Positions 45,941-58,900 are shown, counted from the stretch's first letter. The stretch is DNA of 64,000 nucleotides from Endomychus coccineus (GCA_958510875.1 OY294068.1:191852315-191916314), one strand, 5' to 3'. Notes: generated from the letters alone by a model not told the origin. Translations and numbers: made by a program.

Positions 45941-46324
45941 GATACTTGTGACACAGAACGGTGAGTTGAAAATAGTTGGGTAATATGATCACTGCTTTTT
46001 TCTCTTCTGAAGTACCTCATTTTGCAGTTTTTATCTTGCCTAATGACATTAGTTCAATACTACAGCATAGCCAATCTCTCTCTTAACCCAATCAATGATA
46101 TAAGTGATATAAGTGATAGTGGTTTCTCCTAACACAGTAAGAAGTGTTGGTGATTCTCTGAGGCACAAATGATTGAAGTTATCAAAGTTCAGCAGAAATT
46201 GCTAGAATCAATTCTTGGGGGGTGAATAAGAATCGGATGCTATTCTGTTACTAAAATAATACAGGAATAGTTTGGCTTTTCCCAAGAATATACAATTTTT
46301 GATTATTTTACATGTAATTTACAG

Positions 46325-46525
46325 ATGGCAGGCACTACTAGTTGGACTGCTAAATACGCTGGACATCCTACCTTGCTCATTGTTGCCTTGTTGGGTTTTG
46401 CTAGTACCTATATCATTGGATATAGTAAAGTATACAAACCATGGTCGCAACGTCGGAAATTACAAGAATCTGAGGCATATGCTGAATTTTTAATACAAGC
46501 CGAAGAAGAAAAAGACAATAAATGA
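46325..46525 (+). CDS. Microprotein C, 66 aa, single membrane segment
   Basis: It starts MAGTTSWTAKYAGHPTLL exactly at an acceptor (AATTTACAG, 46316-46324). The hydrophobic helix covers about residues 14-32, followed by a basic VYKPWSQRRKL and an acidic tail ending AEEEKDNK. After splicing from 45960 its start codon lies 20 nt after the stop of B, with A at -3 and G at +4. The polyA signal aataaa lies at 46580. It is probably a mitochondrial or ER inner-facing protein; I do not recognise the family. Confidence 0.7.
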   Translation: MAGTTSWTAKYAGHPTLLIVALLGFASTYIIGYSKVYKPWSQRRKLQESEAYAEFLIQAEEEKDNK

Positions 46526-46799
46526 TTTAACAGCAAACATGTATAGTATAAAAATGTAGATAATTTTGTAAGTAAACAATAAAATGAACAAATCGTATTA
46601 CATCCAGTTCCACATATCACCATATAGGAATCGATACTTACTAGGAAATCGGACAAATTATCATCAGTTGTGTAATGAACATTTTATTTTGTCATTAATA
46701 AACCGATTATGGCTCTCAATCTTAAGATCAGAACCAGTTTTATTGGTGTAGGCAATTATATTAGTCATTTGTTATGCTACATTTGAATTTCTTCTCATA

Positions 46800-48151
46800 T
46801 ACAGGTGTTTCAAAAAAAGGTGGCCCCTTTGCTAGAATAGGTAGAATACTGAAAGATAAGTGCTTTGCTTGGTAAACAAATTTCGTAACGGCATCCATAT
46901 TCAAGATACAGGGTGTTGTGAAAAAAAATGTTAAACACATTTTTTACGATTATGTCGAAACTACTGGCAACATTGTAATGAAATTTGGTATGAATATGTT
47001 TTGGAAGCTGACACATCGCATGAATTTATTTTTATATCTGACTCTGATAGAGGGCGCTAATTACACGGTTCGTACCAAAGACCTATTATCCTAAGGAGAC
47101 GAAACATCTCATTCATAAAACTCCATTTGACTTGTCGCAATGATTACATGAAGTAGGTATGACAAAGAAAACCGACGGACCTCTTTGTCGTTGAGTCATA
47201 ATTACTCCTTATTGACAACACTGTAACTATGATTGAAAATTTGGTACCACTTGTAAGGCAACACCGTTTCGAAAAAAGTACGAGAAATAAAGCTGTCAAA
47301 TTGCGTAGTACAGAACAAAGTCCCCATTCATAAAAGGCGCGCGGCGTTGTCGCTTTCTGAACAAATGATGCAATGGAATGGAATAGTTCTATATTTAAAA
47401 ATTTAAATATTCTACAATTCGATTGTATATTCCAGGTTACCATAAATTATGGAATATTTTTCAGAGTAAACGACATTTCAACAGTATTGCTTCTAATATT
47501 ACAATAAATAATGCTATGGACGTTTTTATAATAATTACAATCTCAATCCGGCACACAGAACAACTAATCCGGCAACATGACATCCCATACGGCCATACTT
47601 GTAATATACAGTGGTCTCAGTGGCCTAAAATTTTGGCAATACTTTGACTATGTTTAAAACTACTTTGTACGAACCATCGACATATACATATGGACTGCGC
47701 GTGGCAATGATAAGCCCGGCAAGTGCAGGCGAGAGAGAGGGAAAACGAAAAGGCCGACTCGGGACGTAATCATACTAGCTACAGTACGCAGCGGCCAATA
47801 GAAACGCGATAGAGCCGGCCTCTTCGTTTTCCCTCTCTCTCGCCTGAACTAGCCGCGCTTATCATTGCCACGCGCAGTCCATATGTATATGTCGATGGTA
47901 CGAACCGTGTAATTAGCGCCCTCTGTGAGTCATATATATAAATAAATTCATACGATGTGTCAGCTTCCAAAACATGTTCATACAAAATTTCATTACAATG
48001 TTGCCAGTAGTTTCGAAATAATCGTAAAAAAACGTTTAACTACATATTTTATAATACCCTGTATCTTGAATACGGATGCCGTTACGAAATTTTTTTACTT
48101 TCAGTGTTCTACCTATCCTATCAACGGGGTCACCTTTTTTGAAACACCTGT
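46800..48151. mobile_element. Large foldback element with a second foldback nested inside
   Basis: The outer arms, about 250-270 bp, run from tacaggtgtttcaaaaaaag (46800) and mirror to 48151. They include gagggcgctaattacacggt. The inner inverted pair lies at 47668-47901 (catcgacatatacatatgga, then ctgcgcgtggcaatgataag and gagagagagggaaaacgaa), with arms of about 92 bp and a loop of about 50 bp. The junctions between the two share ggtacgaacc. There is no coding capacity. It lies between two genes whose 3' ends converge. Confidence 0.85.
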
Positions 48152-48354
48152 TCAGAACTTTTATAAAAAGGAAATCGTGGGATTTTTATGAGAGATGGTA
48201 ATTACATACTAGTTATTATTAATGGTTTATTTCTTGTGGAAGTACTATACTTATGCTAAGTTACATTTTAAATTTAAAAAATGTATGTAATTTATTGATT
48301 CATATATAAATTATTCTAACATCTAAGTAGAAATATGCTTGTAAAAACGAAATT

Positions 48355-51300
48355 CTATTCTTTTTTTTCATTGTCTGGATGGCAGCTTTCATCACTAACA
48401 TCTGCAAAAATAGGTATATTGAAGATATATAGTCACAATTCCACGCTCGAAATTATATAATTCAGATAGCTAGGAAGAACAACTATATTTGTCAATATAA
48501 AATAAATATACCAGCCAAAGCTGAAATGTGAATATTGTAGTGCATCTACATAGGATAGACTGGGCGAAATTTCAAGAATATTCAAGTTGCCATTTTAAAA
48601 ACAGGATTTAAATTGCGCGAATCATCTTATACACGGTATTGCGAAATATTTGAGAAATAAATTATAGGAAAAATACTAAAGTTACCCCCTTAACATAAGA
48701 GGATGGTATAAACGGTTTTTCCGACGGGGTGTTTCAGTTTTTTCGTTCATAACTTCGGTAAATAATAGGGGTCTTTCATATAAAATTTTTCTCTAAATCA
48801 CTTCGTTTCCGAGATCAGGGTGTTGAAGTTTTGAAAAATTATTACATTTTCTTCATTATCTTCTAAACAAATGAAGATTTTTAGTTCAAAGTTGGTAAAT
48901 TTTCGTTTTATTGGATGAGACATTTTTTTGGTGACAAAATGTTCGTGAGACAATTACAGTAGCATAGTTATGGGGTTTTGTACGCATTTAAACCCCTTAA
49001 ACTTCTACTCTAATGGTCGGAGATTATTATTGTGTAGAAATTTAAAAACTTTGATTAATTTTCTATAAAAAGGTATTCTTGATAAATTGCACTTGGAGGC
49101 TTCCTGTTCGAGCTATTTTGATTTTCAAAAAGTAAAAAAAATATTTAGATTGGTACTCAAAATGATCCATTCACTTCTACGCAACGGTAGATCTTCTCTA
49201 TTATGAATCGGCGTGGCATAAACTTTAACTTTAAAATAACCCCAGGCAAAAAAATCCGGAGAATTAAGGTCAGGTGATCGAGGAGGCCATGCAACTGGAC
49301 TGGACTCCCTTTACCAATCCATCTTTCACCATACATCCTATTTAGCCATTCTGTACTTGTCTTCCAAAATGGGCAGGGTAACCATTCAGTTGTATTCATA
49401 TATTAGTTCTCTCATTGAGTGTGTTTCCTCCCACATGTGTTCGTGATTAGTTTCCAAAAATTCGAAAATTGAAGCGGTCGCTAAATGTATGGGCCAAAAA
49501 TATTGTTTTTGTAAATACCAAGCCAGACATTGACACTGAATTTTTCTTGGACATTCCTAGATCTTGTACCAAGAGTGTTTTCATTTGCCCATAAAAGTAA
49601 ATTGTGAAAATTAATAAATCCACGTCTGTGTAAAATGTGCTTCATTTGTCCACAGTATTTGCTAGAGAAAGTTTACGTTGTTGTTCAGTTTCTTATGGGC
49701 AAATGAAAACCCATCATGAACATTGAACTAAAAATCTTCGTTTAGAAGATGATGAAGAAAATGTAACAATTTTTCAAAAGGTTCTATTTTTTACCGAAGT
49801 TATGAACGAAAAAACTTGAGCAGCCTGTATATAAACTTGAAGTAGGATACGGTAGGATTCAATCATCTCTTCAACCAGATCTACATATTCGAGGCTATAA
49901 ATATTCGACTTCAAATTTTAAAAAGTAACCTGCGATAACATTGCCGCTTGGAGTTTATACAAAATATCGCCGAATAGACCAATTTTCTCGCGCCGAATCG
50001 CCCTGTTTCGTAAAAAGTAAAAATCTAAATATTTCCATATTTATCAATAATTTTTCAATACACTAACCCCCCTTCCTACTACAACATATTATTGTAGCAT
50101 TGTTCTATTCAAGGATGATATTTCTTGTTATATTTTCCTTCATAACCCGCTTTGAAAATGTCACTTTGTGACGAAACAATTGTCAATAGTAACTACAGTT
50201 CGTGTAAATAAAAGTAATTAACCAAATAGTGTATATTCACCTTTGCTGTCGTCTGAAGCAGCATTGGATATATCTTCTGAATGGGTTTGCATTCTTTCAA
50301 TATCTGAGGGGTGTCCGCCCCCATACATAATCGGTCCGGTATGTCCATCGGGATTGGGCGACATCTGTTGCCCATCCAATGGTACACCTCCATGTGCAAA
50401 GTGGTGCGGCCTGTTCATATGGGGAGGATATTGAGGATACGGCTGAGGGTAATACGAATGCGGAGGATACTGGGACGGGTATGGTTGTGCTTGATGGTAA
50501 GGTTGCTGTTGTGGTGGGTAATTGTAAGCTGGATGGGGAGGCCTGGGAGGTAGCGCGATAGATTGTGCGTTACCTTGGGGATACTGCTGGTAAGGTGGTA
50601 TCTGCGACGGTGGCATCATAGGATTTTGGCTTGGGATTCCGCTATGAGCAGGCATGGGATGGGCGGACGGTGGGACATTAGGGTGAGGAGGAATGTTGGG
50701 TTGTGGGATGGACATATGGGGTGTAGGTGGTTTATGAGACGAGTGATTTAGCGCAGTTGCCGCAGGCGGTGGATGATGTGATATGGTGGAATGACCTGAA
50801 GGAACCATAATAGATGTGGGAGCTGTAGTTGTAGGTTGAATTGGTGGATTTTCTGGAGGGTGTTGAGGGATATGTACACTTTGATCTGGAGTATTGTATC
50901 CTGAATTGGTATGTTTATCCACCTGTTCGGGGTGCTTCATTTTTGATGACATGCCATTTGTTATATGCGTAGCTACTGGCACCGATATTTCAGATTTTGG
51001 AGAATGCTCTTCTTTGATTTGTTCAATGGGCTAAAGAAATTAGAAAAAAAATAGAATCACCAAGAATATTTTTCGCATTGTTGGAGTTGACAGAAGCAAG
51101 AATGTCATTTTGATGCCCTATTGTATGGTAGAAAAGGAGAATTGGGTGGTAACGGAGATAAACTTTTTGCTACAGTCAAATTATATCATTGTCAACCTGA
51201 ATTAACATGGCCGCTTAAAGTATAAAGAGTACCGTCTAAAAGATAGGTTGAAATGATACGAGCGTTGGTCACAAAACACGGGATAGATAAACAAACATTC

Positions 51301-54300
51301 ACTTAGGAAGGCATTTTTACAACGTACTTTATACAGTCGTAACACCTTTATACACGCTTATTTACAGGTAAAAATTTCCTCATCACACTAGGAATAATTG
51401 GTTATTTCAGGCGTTGTAACCTCAATTGGACTACCAGAACGATCGGCGTTCTTTGTGGTCATACTACCACAACGAAAATCAGTAACTTTTTGTGAATTAT
51501 TCCAATCGATGGTGAAGATTCCCCATAATGTTTAACAAGTGGTGCTTTGGTTTGCGTAATGTTTTTTCCCCGCAACAAATAATGTTTAATCAAGACGCGA
51601 AATTCACTGTTTTCCATGTTTAATATGTTCAAAGTTGCTTGCTTTCGATGGATGTGAAAATTTTAACGCGTTCTAATTAAAGATGGTACATCACAAAAAT
51701 GTCACATGGGATTCTCGATTGTGGCGCCCTCATATGTCCTAATAAGTAAATAGAACTTTGATTTTACTGTTTGTATTGCATTATAGGGTTGTGACGTCAC
51801 GCTCAAACGTTCAGGCCTTGCACTGTAGAGGGCATTGATTGCTGTCGCATTCACCGTATTCACTTCCTGAAAAAATGGCTCGCCGGAAAAACATGTACAT
51901 CGAACGAAAAGATTATCGCAGAAAGAGGTACCTTTTTAAGGTCTCGCAACAAGTTTTTTTGGACAGCTGCTTGAAAAAGTTGGAGAAACTTTTGCGAGAA
52001 ACTGAGCGAAGTGTAAAAGGAGCCTGCGTTAAAAATAAAAAAGAATCAAACCAAAATAACGTGTTTTTTCTATTGTTTCGTAACAACTTATTGACCAACC
52101 CTCGTACAATCGATGATTGATTCAAAGGATATTTCAGCTTCTTACATCTAAAGACAGGTTTTGAGAAAAATTAATTAAAATAAAATAGTAATTTTTCAGT
52201 AGAATTGAAATTAGAATTTATTAAAATGTATCGAGTTGTAAATGTTGGATGAAACCATCGGAATTCAATCTTCTGTTCATCAGACAAAGTTGAATGATTT
52301 TGATTCAATGATATTAAAATTGCGACAAAAAATTGCCAATACCGGGCTAAATAATGATCCCAAGATTATGAGAAAGTTAAGACTTACTTCTGGGTCGATT
52401 TGCATGCTCTCCGGTAACGTTGGAGAAGTCGCCGTCAAAGGAGTCATTTCTTGTACTGTTTTACCGTTTTCTTCCGTTTTAGGTTTCTGTTCTTCGAACG
52501 ATTTCATTCGATCCTTCTTCAAAACATCGTATTGCTTCTCGACCATTTTCTGAAAAGCCTCATCATCAACGGCTGGTTTGCAATGCTGAAATAAATAATG
52601 AACGGGTCCATTGAACACCATGAAAATGGAACGTCCATTCCCAGTAACCTTTTACCCCCCCTTAGATAAATAACGTACCTTCTTCAATTCCTCTTGGAAT
52701 TGTTCACTGCTTTCTATGAACTTCTGCTTTTTCGCATCGAATTTCTCTTCTATTTGTTGCAATTCGGCTTCGAGTTTCTTTTGATGCATTGTGAGCGATT
52801 GCACTTGTCTTTTCAAAATTTGCATTCGTCCAGTAGTTACAACTGAACGAACATCGGGTACGACTGTCTCCGAAAATATTTCATTTATTAACCTATGATT
52901 TCGTAAATACCTAGCGTATGCAACGTGCTTCACTGAGTAACCATCGTCTTGATCTGAAATGTACCCAACACAGTTGATCTTCTATTATCATAAAGAAGGG
53001 ATCGGAATTATGCGTTTTTATTAGCTTGCTTGTATTTTTTAAATTTTCCTTCATTATTCACATAACCCTAATATTATTTTCATACGTTTTTGATGTCAAA
53101 TTCGTAATCCAAAAAAGCCCTATAGCGACTTATCACACAATAATTTCAAAGACGTTACAGTGTTTTTCCCTGTAATTTTCTTTAACAATTTTTTTTGACA
53201 TTACTTTTAATTTTTTTAATTCAACATGCACATCGAAAACAAAAATACTAATCAACACGACACACACAAAATTACATTGAAAAAAAAAGAAGAATTCATA
53301 AAAAAAATTTCTTCGTTTTCCCCGAAATTGATATTTTTCAACTTTTTGATTATCAAATTCGCCATCAGCGACCACAAAAACCCCCCTATAGCGACTTATC
53401 CCACGATACTTTCAATGACGTGGAAAGATTTTCTTTTCAGCTTTTCCATAGTTTTTCGCACATTTTCCTGCTTTTGGTCTACTTTCCATCGAAATACGCG
53501 ACTGTCAACATCTTTCATGTATAAAAATGTATAAATGACGAAATTTCCCTGATTTTCCGCCCATTGAACGGGTTTTTCGGAAAAATGACCTCGGATTCGT
53601 GTTCAACAACCCGAAAAACCTCCTAGAACCCATTTTGGAGGCTTAATTTTCATTTTTTATAAATAAAAAATTATTTAAAAAAAAGGGGTGAAAATAGGGT
53701 TACTTTAGCGTTTAGAGGTGAATGGGAGGCAGCAGCATCTTAGATCAACCTTCCTTGTTTGATGCTCAATTGTTTTATTGACTACAGATTCGAAAAATTT
53801 GGAAAAAATTATTCAAGAAACATTTTGTTCCATTGAAAAATATTTTTTTTTGCAAAATGAGGGGTAAACAATTATCTTTTCACAAAATAATCAAATTTCA
53901 TTGAACGTTACTTACCATCTTCATCTTCGGCCGGTTGAATTTCAATTCTTCGATCAGCGGCCTGCTTCGACGATTCTCGTGTTCTTTCATGAGCTTCACC
54001 ATCATTACCTGGACCAGCTAAAAGCAGCAACATTTGAAATACACTATAGATTAATACAATTAAAATATTTATAACTGAAATTTCACTTACTCGATTTACT
54101 TTTATTTTTTGCTGCTATAAATGCCAAATAAGCTGGTGAAGTATGATAAGTTTTCAACGATTTTTCATACTCTGTCTGAAATAAATAGTAGTTGAATAAA
54201 ATAAATTGTAAGAATAATGATTTGCGAACCTTCTCAGACTCATATTCTTCAATAAAATCGGTTTTCTCTTCTTCAGGTAAATCTCTCCACATCTGACCGA

Positions 54301-57300
54301 TAATTTTGCCTATTTCCCATAATTTAAGATCAGGATTTTGAGCTTTAACAGTGTCCCAGACTTTTCTACTGTATCTCATGTAAGGCATTGGTGGTTTCTC
54401 CGGCGCTTTTGGTGGTTTGAGATTCCGTGAATCATTCTAAAATGAATTTCAAAATGTTATATTAATTTTTTACAAATTATGTATTTAATTGATTTGCAAG
54501 TTAGTTTGTGATTTTACAATTTTTGGAAATCCCTTCTGTTAAAACAATATTGGAAATAAATTAATATTAAATTCGATAAAAATGTTTACTCACCGGATTA
54601 TTTTTGCCAATTTTCGACGGCAAAAACCCAGAATGTCCATTTGAAGTTGTGACAAAAGGATTAGTTTCTTTCTAAAATATAGTTAATTGCACATTAGTAA
54701 TTTCTGAAATTTAAGATTAGGATTAGATTCTGTCTAACAAATTCCAGTCATGTAAAAATACCAATTTAATTGATTTAAAAAACGTTGAAAAGGCCTAATT
54801 GCACACATTAACCTTACAAATTAATCAAACATTTTCCCTGGATGATTTTACATATTTATTATAATTCAGAAATTTTATTGAAAAAATTGAAAAATGCAAA
54901 AAAGAATATTTAATTACACAAATTATTTGAAATATAATTAAAATTGGATTATGAGATCAAACATTTTCCCTGAATGATTTCACATATTTATTATAATTCA
55001 GAAATTTTATTGAAAAAATTGAAAAATGCAAAAAAAATATTTAATTACACAAATTATTTGAAATGTAACTAAAGTTGGATTATGAGATGACTCAAAATTC
55101 ACGAATTAATTAAAAATAGTTCCATTAACCTGATCAAAGCAACTTACCGATCCACTGGAGCTAGAACTTCCAGATGCTCTAAGTCGTTCTGTAATAAATT
55201 TTAATGATAAATACTGTCAAGAAAATCAAATTACAATAACCTAAGATTTAAAAATCAATACAATAATAACTACGGAAAATAACAAGCTCAATGTAATACT
55301 ATATAATTCAATACAAACATTACCACAAATATAACTAAAATAATGCAACTAAAATTGCTCTTCTATAGGAACAATAACGTAATGATGCAAACTACATATT
55401 AACCAGGAATACAACAATTGTTAAATAATCCATATTGAATCCAATTACTGAAGACATTAATTATCGACCATTAACATGTATCCAAAGTTGTTTAAAAATG
55501 AATTGAATACATGGGTCTAAGGCAGTTATTTCCAGCATAATACAGAAAATTAACAATTTGAAATTATCGTGGATCTAGATTCTATAAATAGGTGCATGCA
55601 TTGATTTGCGTGATCAATCTACTTGTAAAACTGCAAAAAATGAATGAATATTTATTGTCCTTTCCAGAAGTGCAAACAAAGACAGTACACTCGAAATGAC
55701 TAGGAAATTGCTTTAATATGTCATTCCATTTGCTTGAGTTATAACTTGTTACACAATTTACCATCAGAATTTAAAAATAATTTCCTTTTAATAAGTACCG
55801 GGATATCAAAAATTATCTTGGTCAAGGGTGTTTGTGGAATCTAAAACGTGTGTCTTACTTTACGTATGAAATAATTATGTCATAATTAATTTGAAGTTTC
55901 TAAAAGTGCGAAATTTCGCAATTTTATACGAATGTTGTAACACTCAGAAGTCTTTATTAGCGCTTTGGACTCCGGGTGTTTTCACAATGCCTATCGAAAT
56001 TAGAAGGTTCGAATTATCTATACGCTCGCTGCGCGTAAGTTAGAGTTTATATATTTTACCTCGGTCTTGTTAATTTGGGGCCGTTTCTTGCCCCGTGCGA
56101 CCGGCGCCAGTTGTAATAGTGTTTTTGGCTATGGGCCGCTAGCTTTTACCCGCTTCGTGTATATTTTAGTCGCGAAAAAATTCCCTTTGGTACGTCGCAC
56201 GTTAGACGCGCGTAGCTGAGATCTGAGAATAGCTCGAACTGTTTTAATTAAATTATCCTATTTAATGGACATTTATCGAAAAAAGAAGGGTCGTCGGGCA
56301 CGGTCCGATACTAAATCTAACTAGATGGAGCGAAAACGGCACGCGAAAGGTCGTCTTAAAGCCGTATTAGGTACAACCAGTTTGCACTTTTCTAACTCGC
56401 ATGCTACGGGCGTCTCACGTGAACGTCATTCGATTTACGGAAAATTAACCATTTCAAAACATTTTTGACCCGGATTGTGGCTATCACGACCTCTGAAAAG
56501 GTTCAAAGTTCACATAATTATTTCATAATTTTTAGTTCATTATTGTTTTACAACTGAAATAGATAGGTATGAAATTTGTAGGTTATTGATGATGTCAGTG
56601 TGACAGTGACATAATTATTTCAAACGTTAAGTAAGACACACGTTTTAGATTCCACAACCACCCTTGACCAAGATAATTTTTGATATCCAGGTAGATCAAT
56701 ATTTGCATGGAATCTCAATACCTATTTCTCTATAGGGAAAATTCTAAGATTATTTAAAAAAAAATAACATGCTTACTATTTGTGTTTGAACCTAAATAAT
56801 TTCTCACCAGAATTGTATTAGTGAAATAGATCCAAGTTATGCAGTTTTTGACAAGAAATATAGTTTATATCAAAGATTTTTCTATATCTGACATAATAAA
56901 AGGATCATCTTCCATATAGAGCTTTGCTGCATCCTATATACTTACACCACTATCAAAATCAAGGAAAATAAGTCACGGTAAAAGGGCAATGAAATCAGAA
57001 ATTTCACAAGTTGGGTAAATATAAGTATAGGCTTAAAGTTTAATTCTATCAAGGCCAATCGTACCTGAGGAAGAGCGTCAAAATGTTCCAAGCCTGCCTA
57101 AATGTAAGAAATATTATCTGTAAAAATATATATGACACTAGTTACCATGATTATTTGAAATGGAACTAAGCTCAAAATAGTAGAATCCCATACATCAAGC
57201 AAATAATTCAGGTAAGATACTTTCAAATTTGTTAACATAATATATATTATGCAGTTACCTTTCAATATGTTGAAAGTCATTGGAGAGCCTGCAGCCAGCA

Positions 57301-57899
57301 AATCTGAACAACAAACACAAACAAAGCTTAACATCATCAGCTCTAATCTACTGGCTACTACAGTTCGTACACCAGAATAATTTATAATTGATAAAAATAA
57401 AAGCAAAACAAGAGGTCTTTGAAATTAAAATGAGCTGTAAGAAATAATTTTGAAGTTTATTCTGCAATATAGTAAAAGAAAATGACCAGAAAAATACCAA
57501 AAAGGCCATCAAAGAGGAATGTTTATTTCACTTATTGAAATTAAGAGATTCAATTAGAATAATTTGTTAGTCAAATGAAAGCAGAAAAACCATTTCATCA
57601 TACTTTAAAATATTCAAGCCTAAAATCTCATAATGTACAAGCTGTAGTAAATATGCAAAAGGTTTAAATCTTAAATCAAATCATGCTTAAATATATAATA
57701 AAAATTACTTCGGTCTACATAACTAGAGCTAATACTAATTCCATGCGAACTTCAAGCAAATTATACCAGTCAGTTGTCATTGATAGTATGATATTTTTCA
57801 AAGAATTATTTATTTATATTTCAAGCATATCTTACGATTCGGAGTTTGTGGGCCAGGCATTTGCATAGCAACTTGTTTATAATTTGCAGGAAGTGCCAT
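48355..57899 (-). CDS. Bap111: Bap111/SMARCE1 (BAF57 homologue), ten coding exons
   Basis: Minus-strand exons: 57836-57899, 55148-55188, 54594-54671, 54230-54436, 54091-54175, 53916-54017, 52679-52953, 52388-52585, 50241-51030 and 48355-48401. All join in phase to 628 aa. An HMG box occupies about residues 70-140 ([40 protein letters not shown]). A conserved region and coiled coil follow at 193-284 ([39 protein letters not shown]), then a long Pro/Gln/Tyr-rich tail. This is the DNA-binding subunit of BAP/PBAP (SWI/SNF) chromatin remodellers. The last exon gives the ending DNEKKE, like the acidic EKKE end of BAF57. If the last intron is retained, the protein ends GEYTLFG at 50218. Confidence 0.94.
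48724..49831 (-). mobile_element. Decayed mariner-like element in the last Bap111 intron
   Basis: The ends ggggtgtttcagttttttcg and the mirror ending cagcctgtat are imperfect inverted repeats. Minus-strand pieces resemble the mariner at 36442: [16 protein letters not shown] and [16 protein letters not shown] around 49340-49200, corresponding to the RWIGRG and FFLWGALKSKF blocks. Frames are heavily broken. Confidence 0.7.
51500..51735 (+). repeat. Dispersed repeat (copy 2 of 25801-26062)
   Basis: Same orientation and similar length, with scattered substitutions. It lies in the Bap111 intron between coding exons 8 and 9. Confidence 0.8.
54825..55088. repeat. Tandem duplication of an about 132-bp intronic unit
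   Basis: Two head-to-tail units start tcaaacattttccctg at 54825 and 54957. They are nearly identical (including attttattgaaaaaattgaa), differing at about ten positions. It lies in Bap111 intron 2 (between 54672 and 55147). Confidence 0.9.
55798..56691. mobile_element. Full-length foldback-family element with a GC-rich interior
   Basis: It is bounded by taccgggatatcaaaaatta and the mirror ending tttttgatatccaggta. Terminal repeats are at least 85 bp (ttggtcaaggg, tctaaaacgtgtgtcttact). The interior is unusually GC- and CpG-rich for this window (ccccgtgcgaccggcgccag) and is shared, inverted, with 43160-43797. No ORF of note. It lies in Bap111 intron 1. Confidence 0.85.
57254..57298 (-). other. 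Possible 45-nt cassette exon of Bap111
   Basis: A segment encoding [14 protein letters not shown] is preceded by TTGTTCAG and followed by GGTAACT on the minus strand. It begins and ends in phase 1, the phase of the junction between coding exons 1 and 2, so inclusion would keep the frame. There is no family evidence that it is used. Confidence 0.35.
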
Positions 57900-58900
57900 G
57901 TTACTCTAAAATAAAAATAATTAAAAGGTGGTATTTTATACAACTTCCAGATTGTTACATTATGTATTACCTTTCTTCTTTTTTATTCTTACTAAACTAG
58001 AAAAAGAATCTTAAAATTAGTTTTCAATCTTTATAGATGGCAAATATATACTACTCCATTCTCTACCCATAGAACATCTAATCACAGAATAACTAATAAT
58101 CTTATAATCTCATCAATGCATCAATCTATACAATATAACCTCTCCATAGAAATATTGCAAATAACTACATGTCAAAGGGTTAAGACGAAGAGAGTGAGTG
58201 TGCCGAAAGGATCGGCTTATGCTTCGAGAACGCAAGCCGCGATCCGTCTAGGCTTAAGCTGCAGTAAATCGGAGTCTCCGTTCGACAGTTATGTAGAAAC
58301 AACATCGTGCCGTATGTGCCGAGAGAGGGAAAGACTTCGTTCGATATGCTCACACCGTCTTTCGCATAAGCCGATAAGGAGTTGCAGTCTGTCTAGTAGC
58401 GTGAATTCGATTCTCTTCAAGGTCTATGATAGGATCTTTACAGTAACATTAGTCTGAGATGGGAGCTACGGAGGTCGTTTACCTTCATGGATGGGAACTT
58501 GTTTATTCAATATGGCAACTGATCAATGATCATAGTTGCGGCCAGTATGTGGATCTTTGTTTCACTCTATTCAAAATGAGAATCAACTGCATTCAAATCT
58601 GTGCTGAGATAGGATAATAATTGATTCAACATCATAAAAAACTTCGTGAATTTTGATCGTTCTTTTATGATATATTCTTCGATGAACTAAAGAAGGCAAT
58701 TGTGTCATAAAAGTATATTCTGTGATCATGTTGTAGTAGCGTTTTATCGTTTTATGTTATTGATGTTGACAATAGTTTCTGTTTTCGTCATGCTTTCGTG
58801 CTACAATTTGCAAAACTATTACAAACAAATGTGTAGTGAATGAAAATATTAATATTTGTGCTTCAGTGATCTGAAATTATACTAACTAGACGGCTAGAAA
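57900..58900. promoter_or_regulatory. Divergent promoter region of Bap111 and the zinc-finger gene
   Basis: 1 kb lies between two start codons on opposite strands. A GC-richer block at 58160-58460 contains repeated gcataagccgat-like sequence in inverted orientation (ggcttatgc near 58214, gcataagcc near 58366) and an open frame without recognisable domains. I take it as leader or promoter sequence, not a gene. Confidence 0.4.

Noticed and set aside
50193..50751. Several frames opposite the Bap111 Pro-rich exon
   Set aside because: They mirror the biased proline/glutamine codon composition of the real exon on the other strand.
51839..52125. 93-codon plus and 70-codon minus frames in a Bap111 intron
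   Set aside because: Basic low-complexity translation with no recognised family; possibly transposon debris next to the dispersed repeat.
58116..58457. 113-codon frame in the GC-richer block between Bap111 and the zinc-finger gene
   Set aside because: No domain recognised. The block contains inverted repeats and sits where divergent promoters and leaders are expected.
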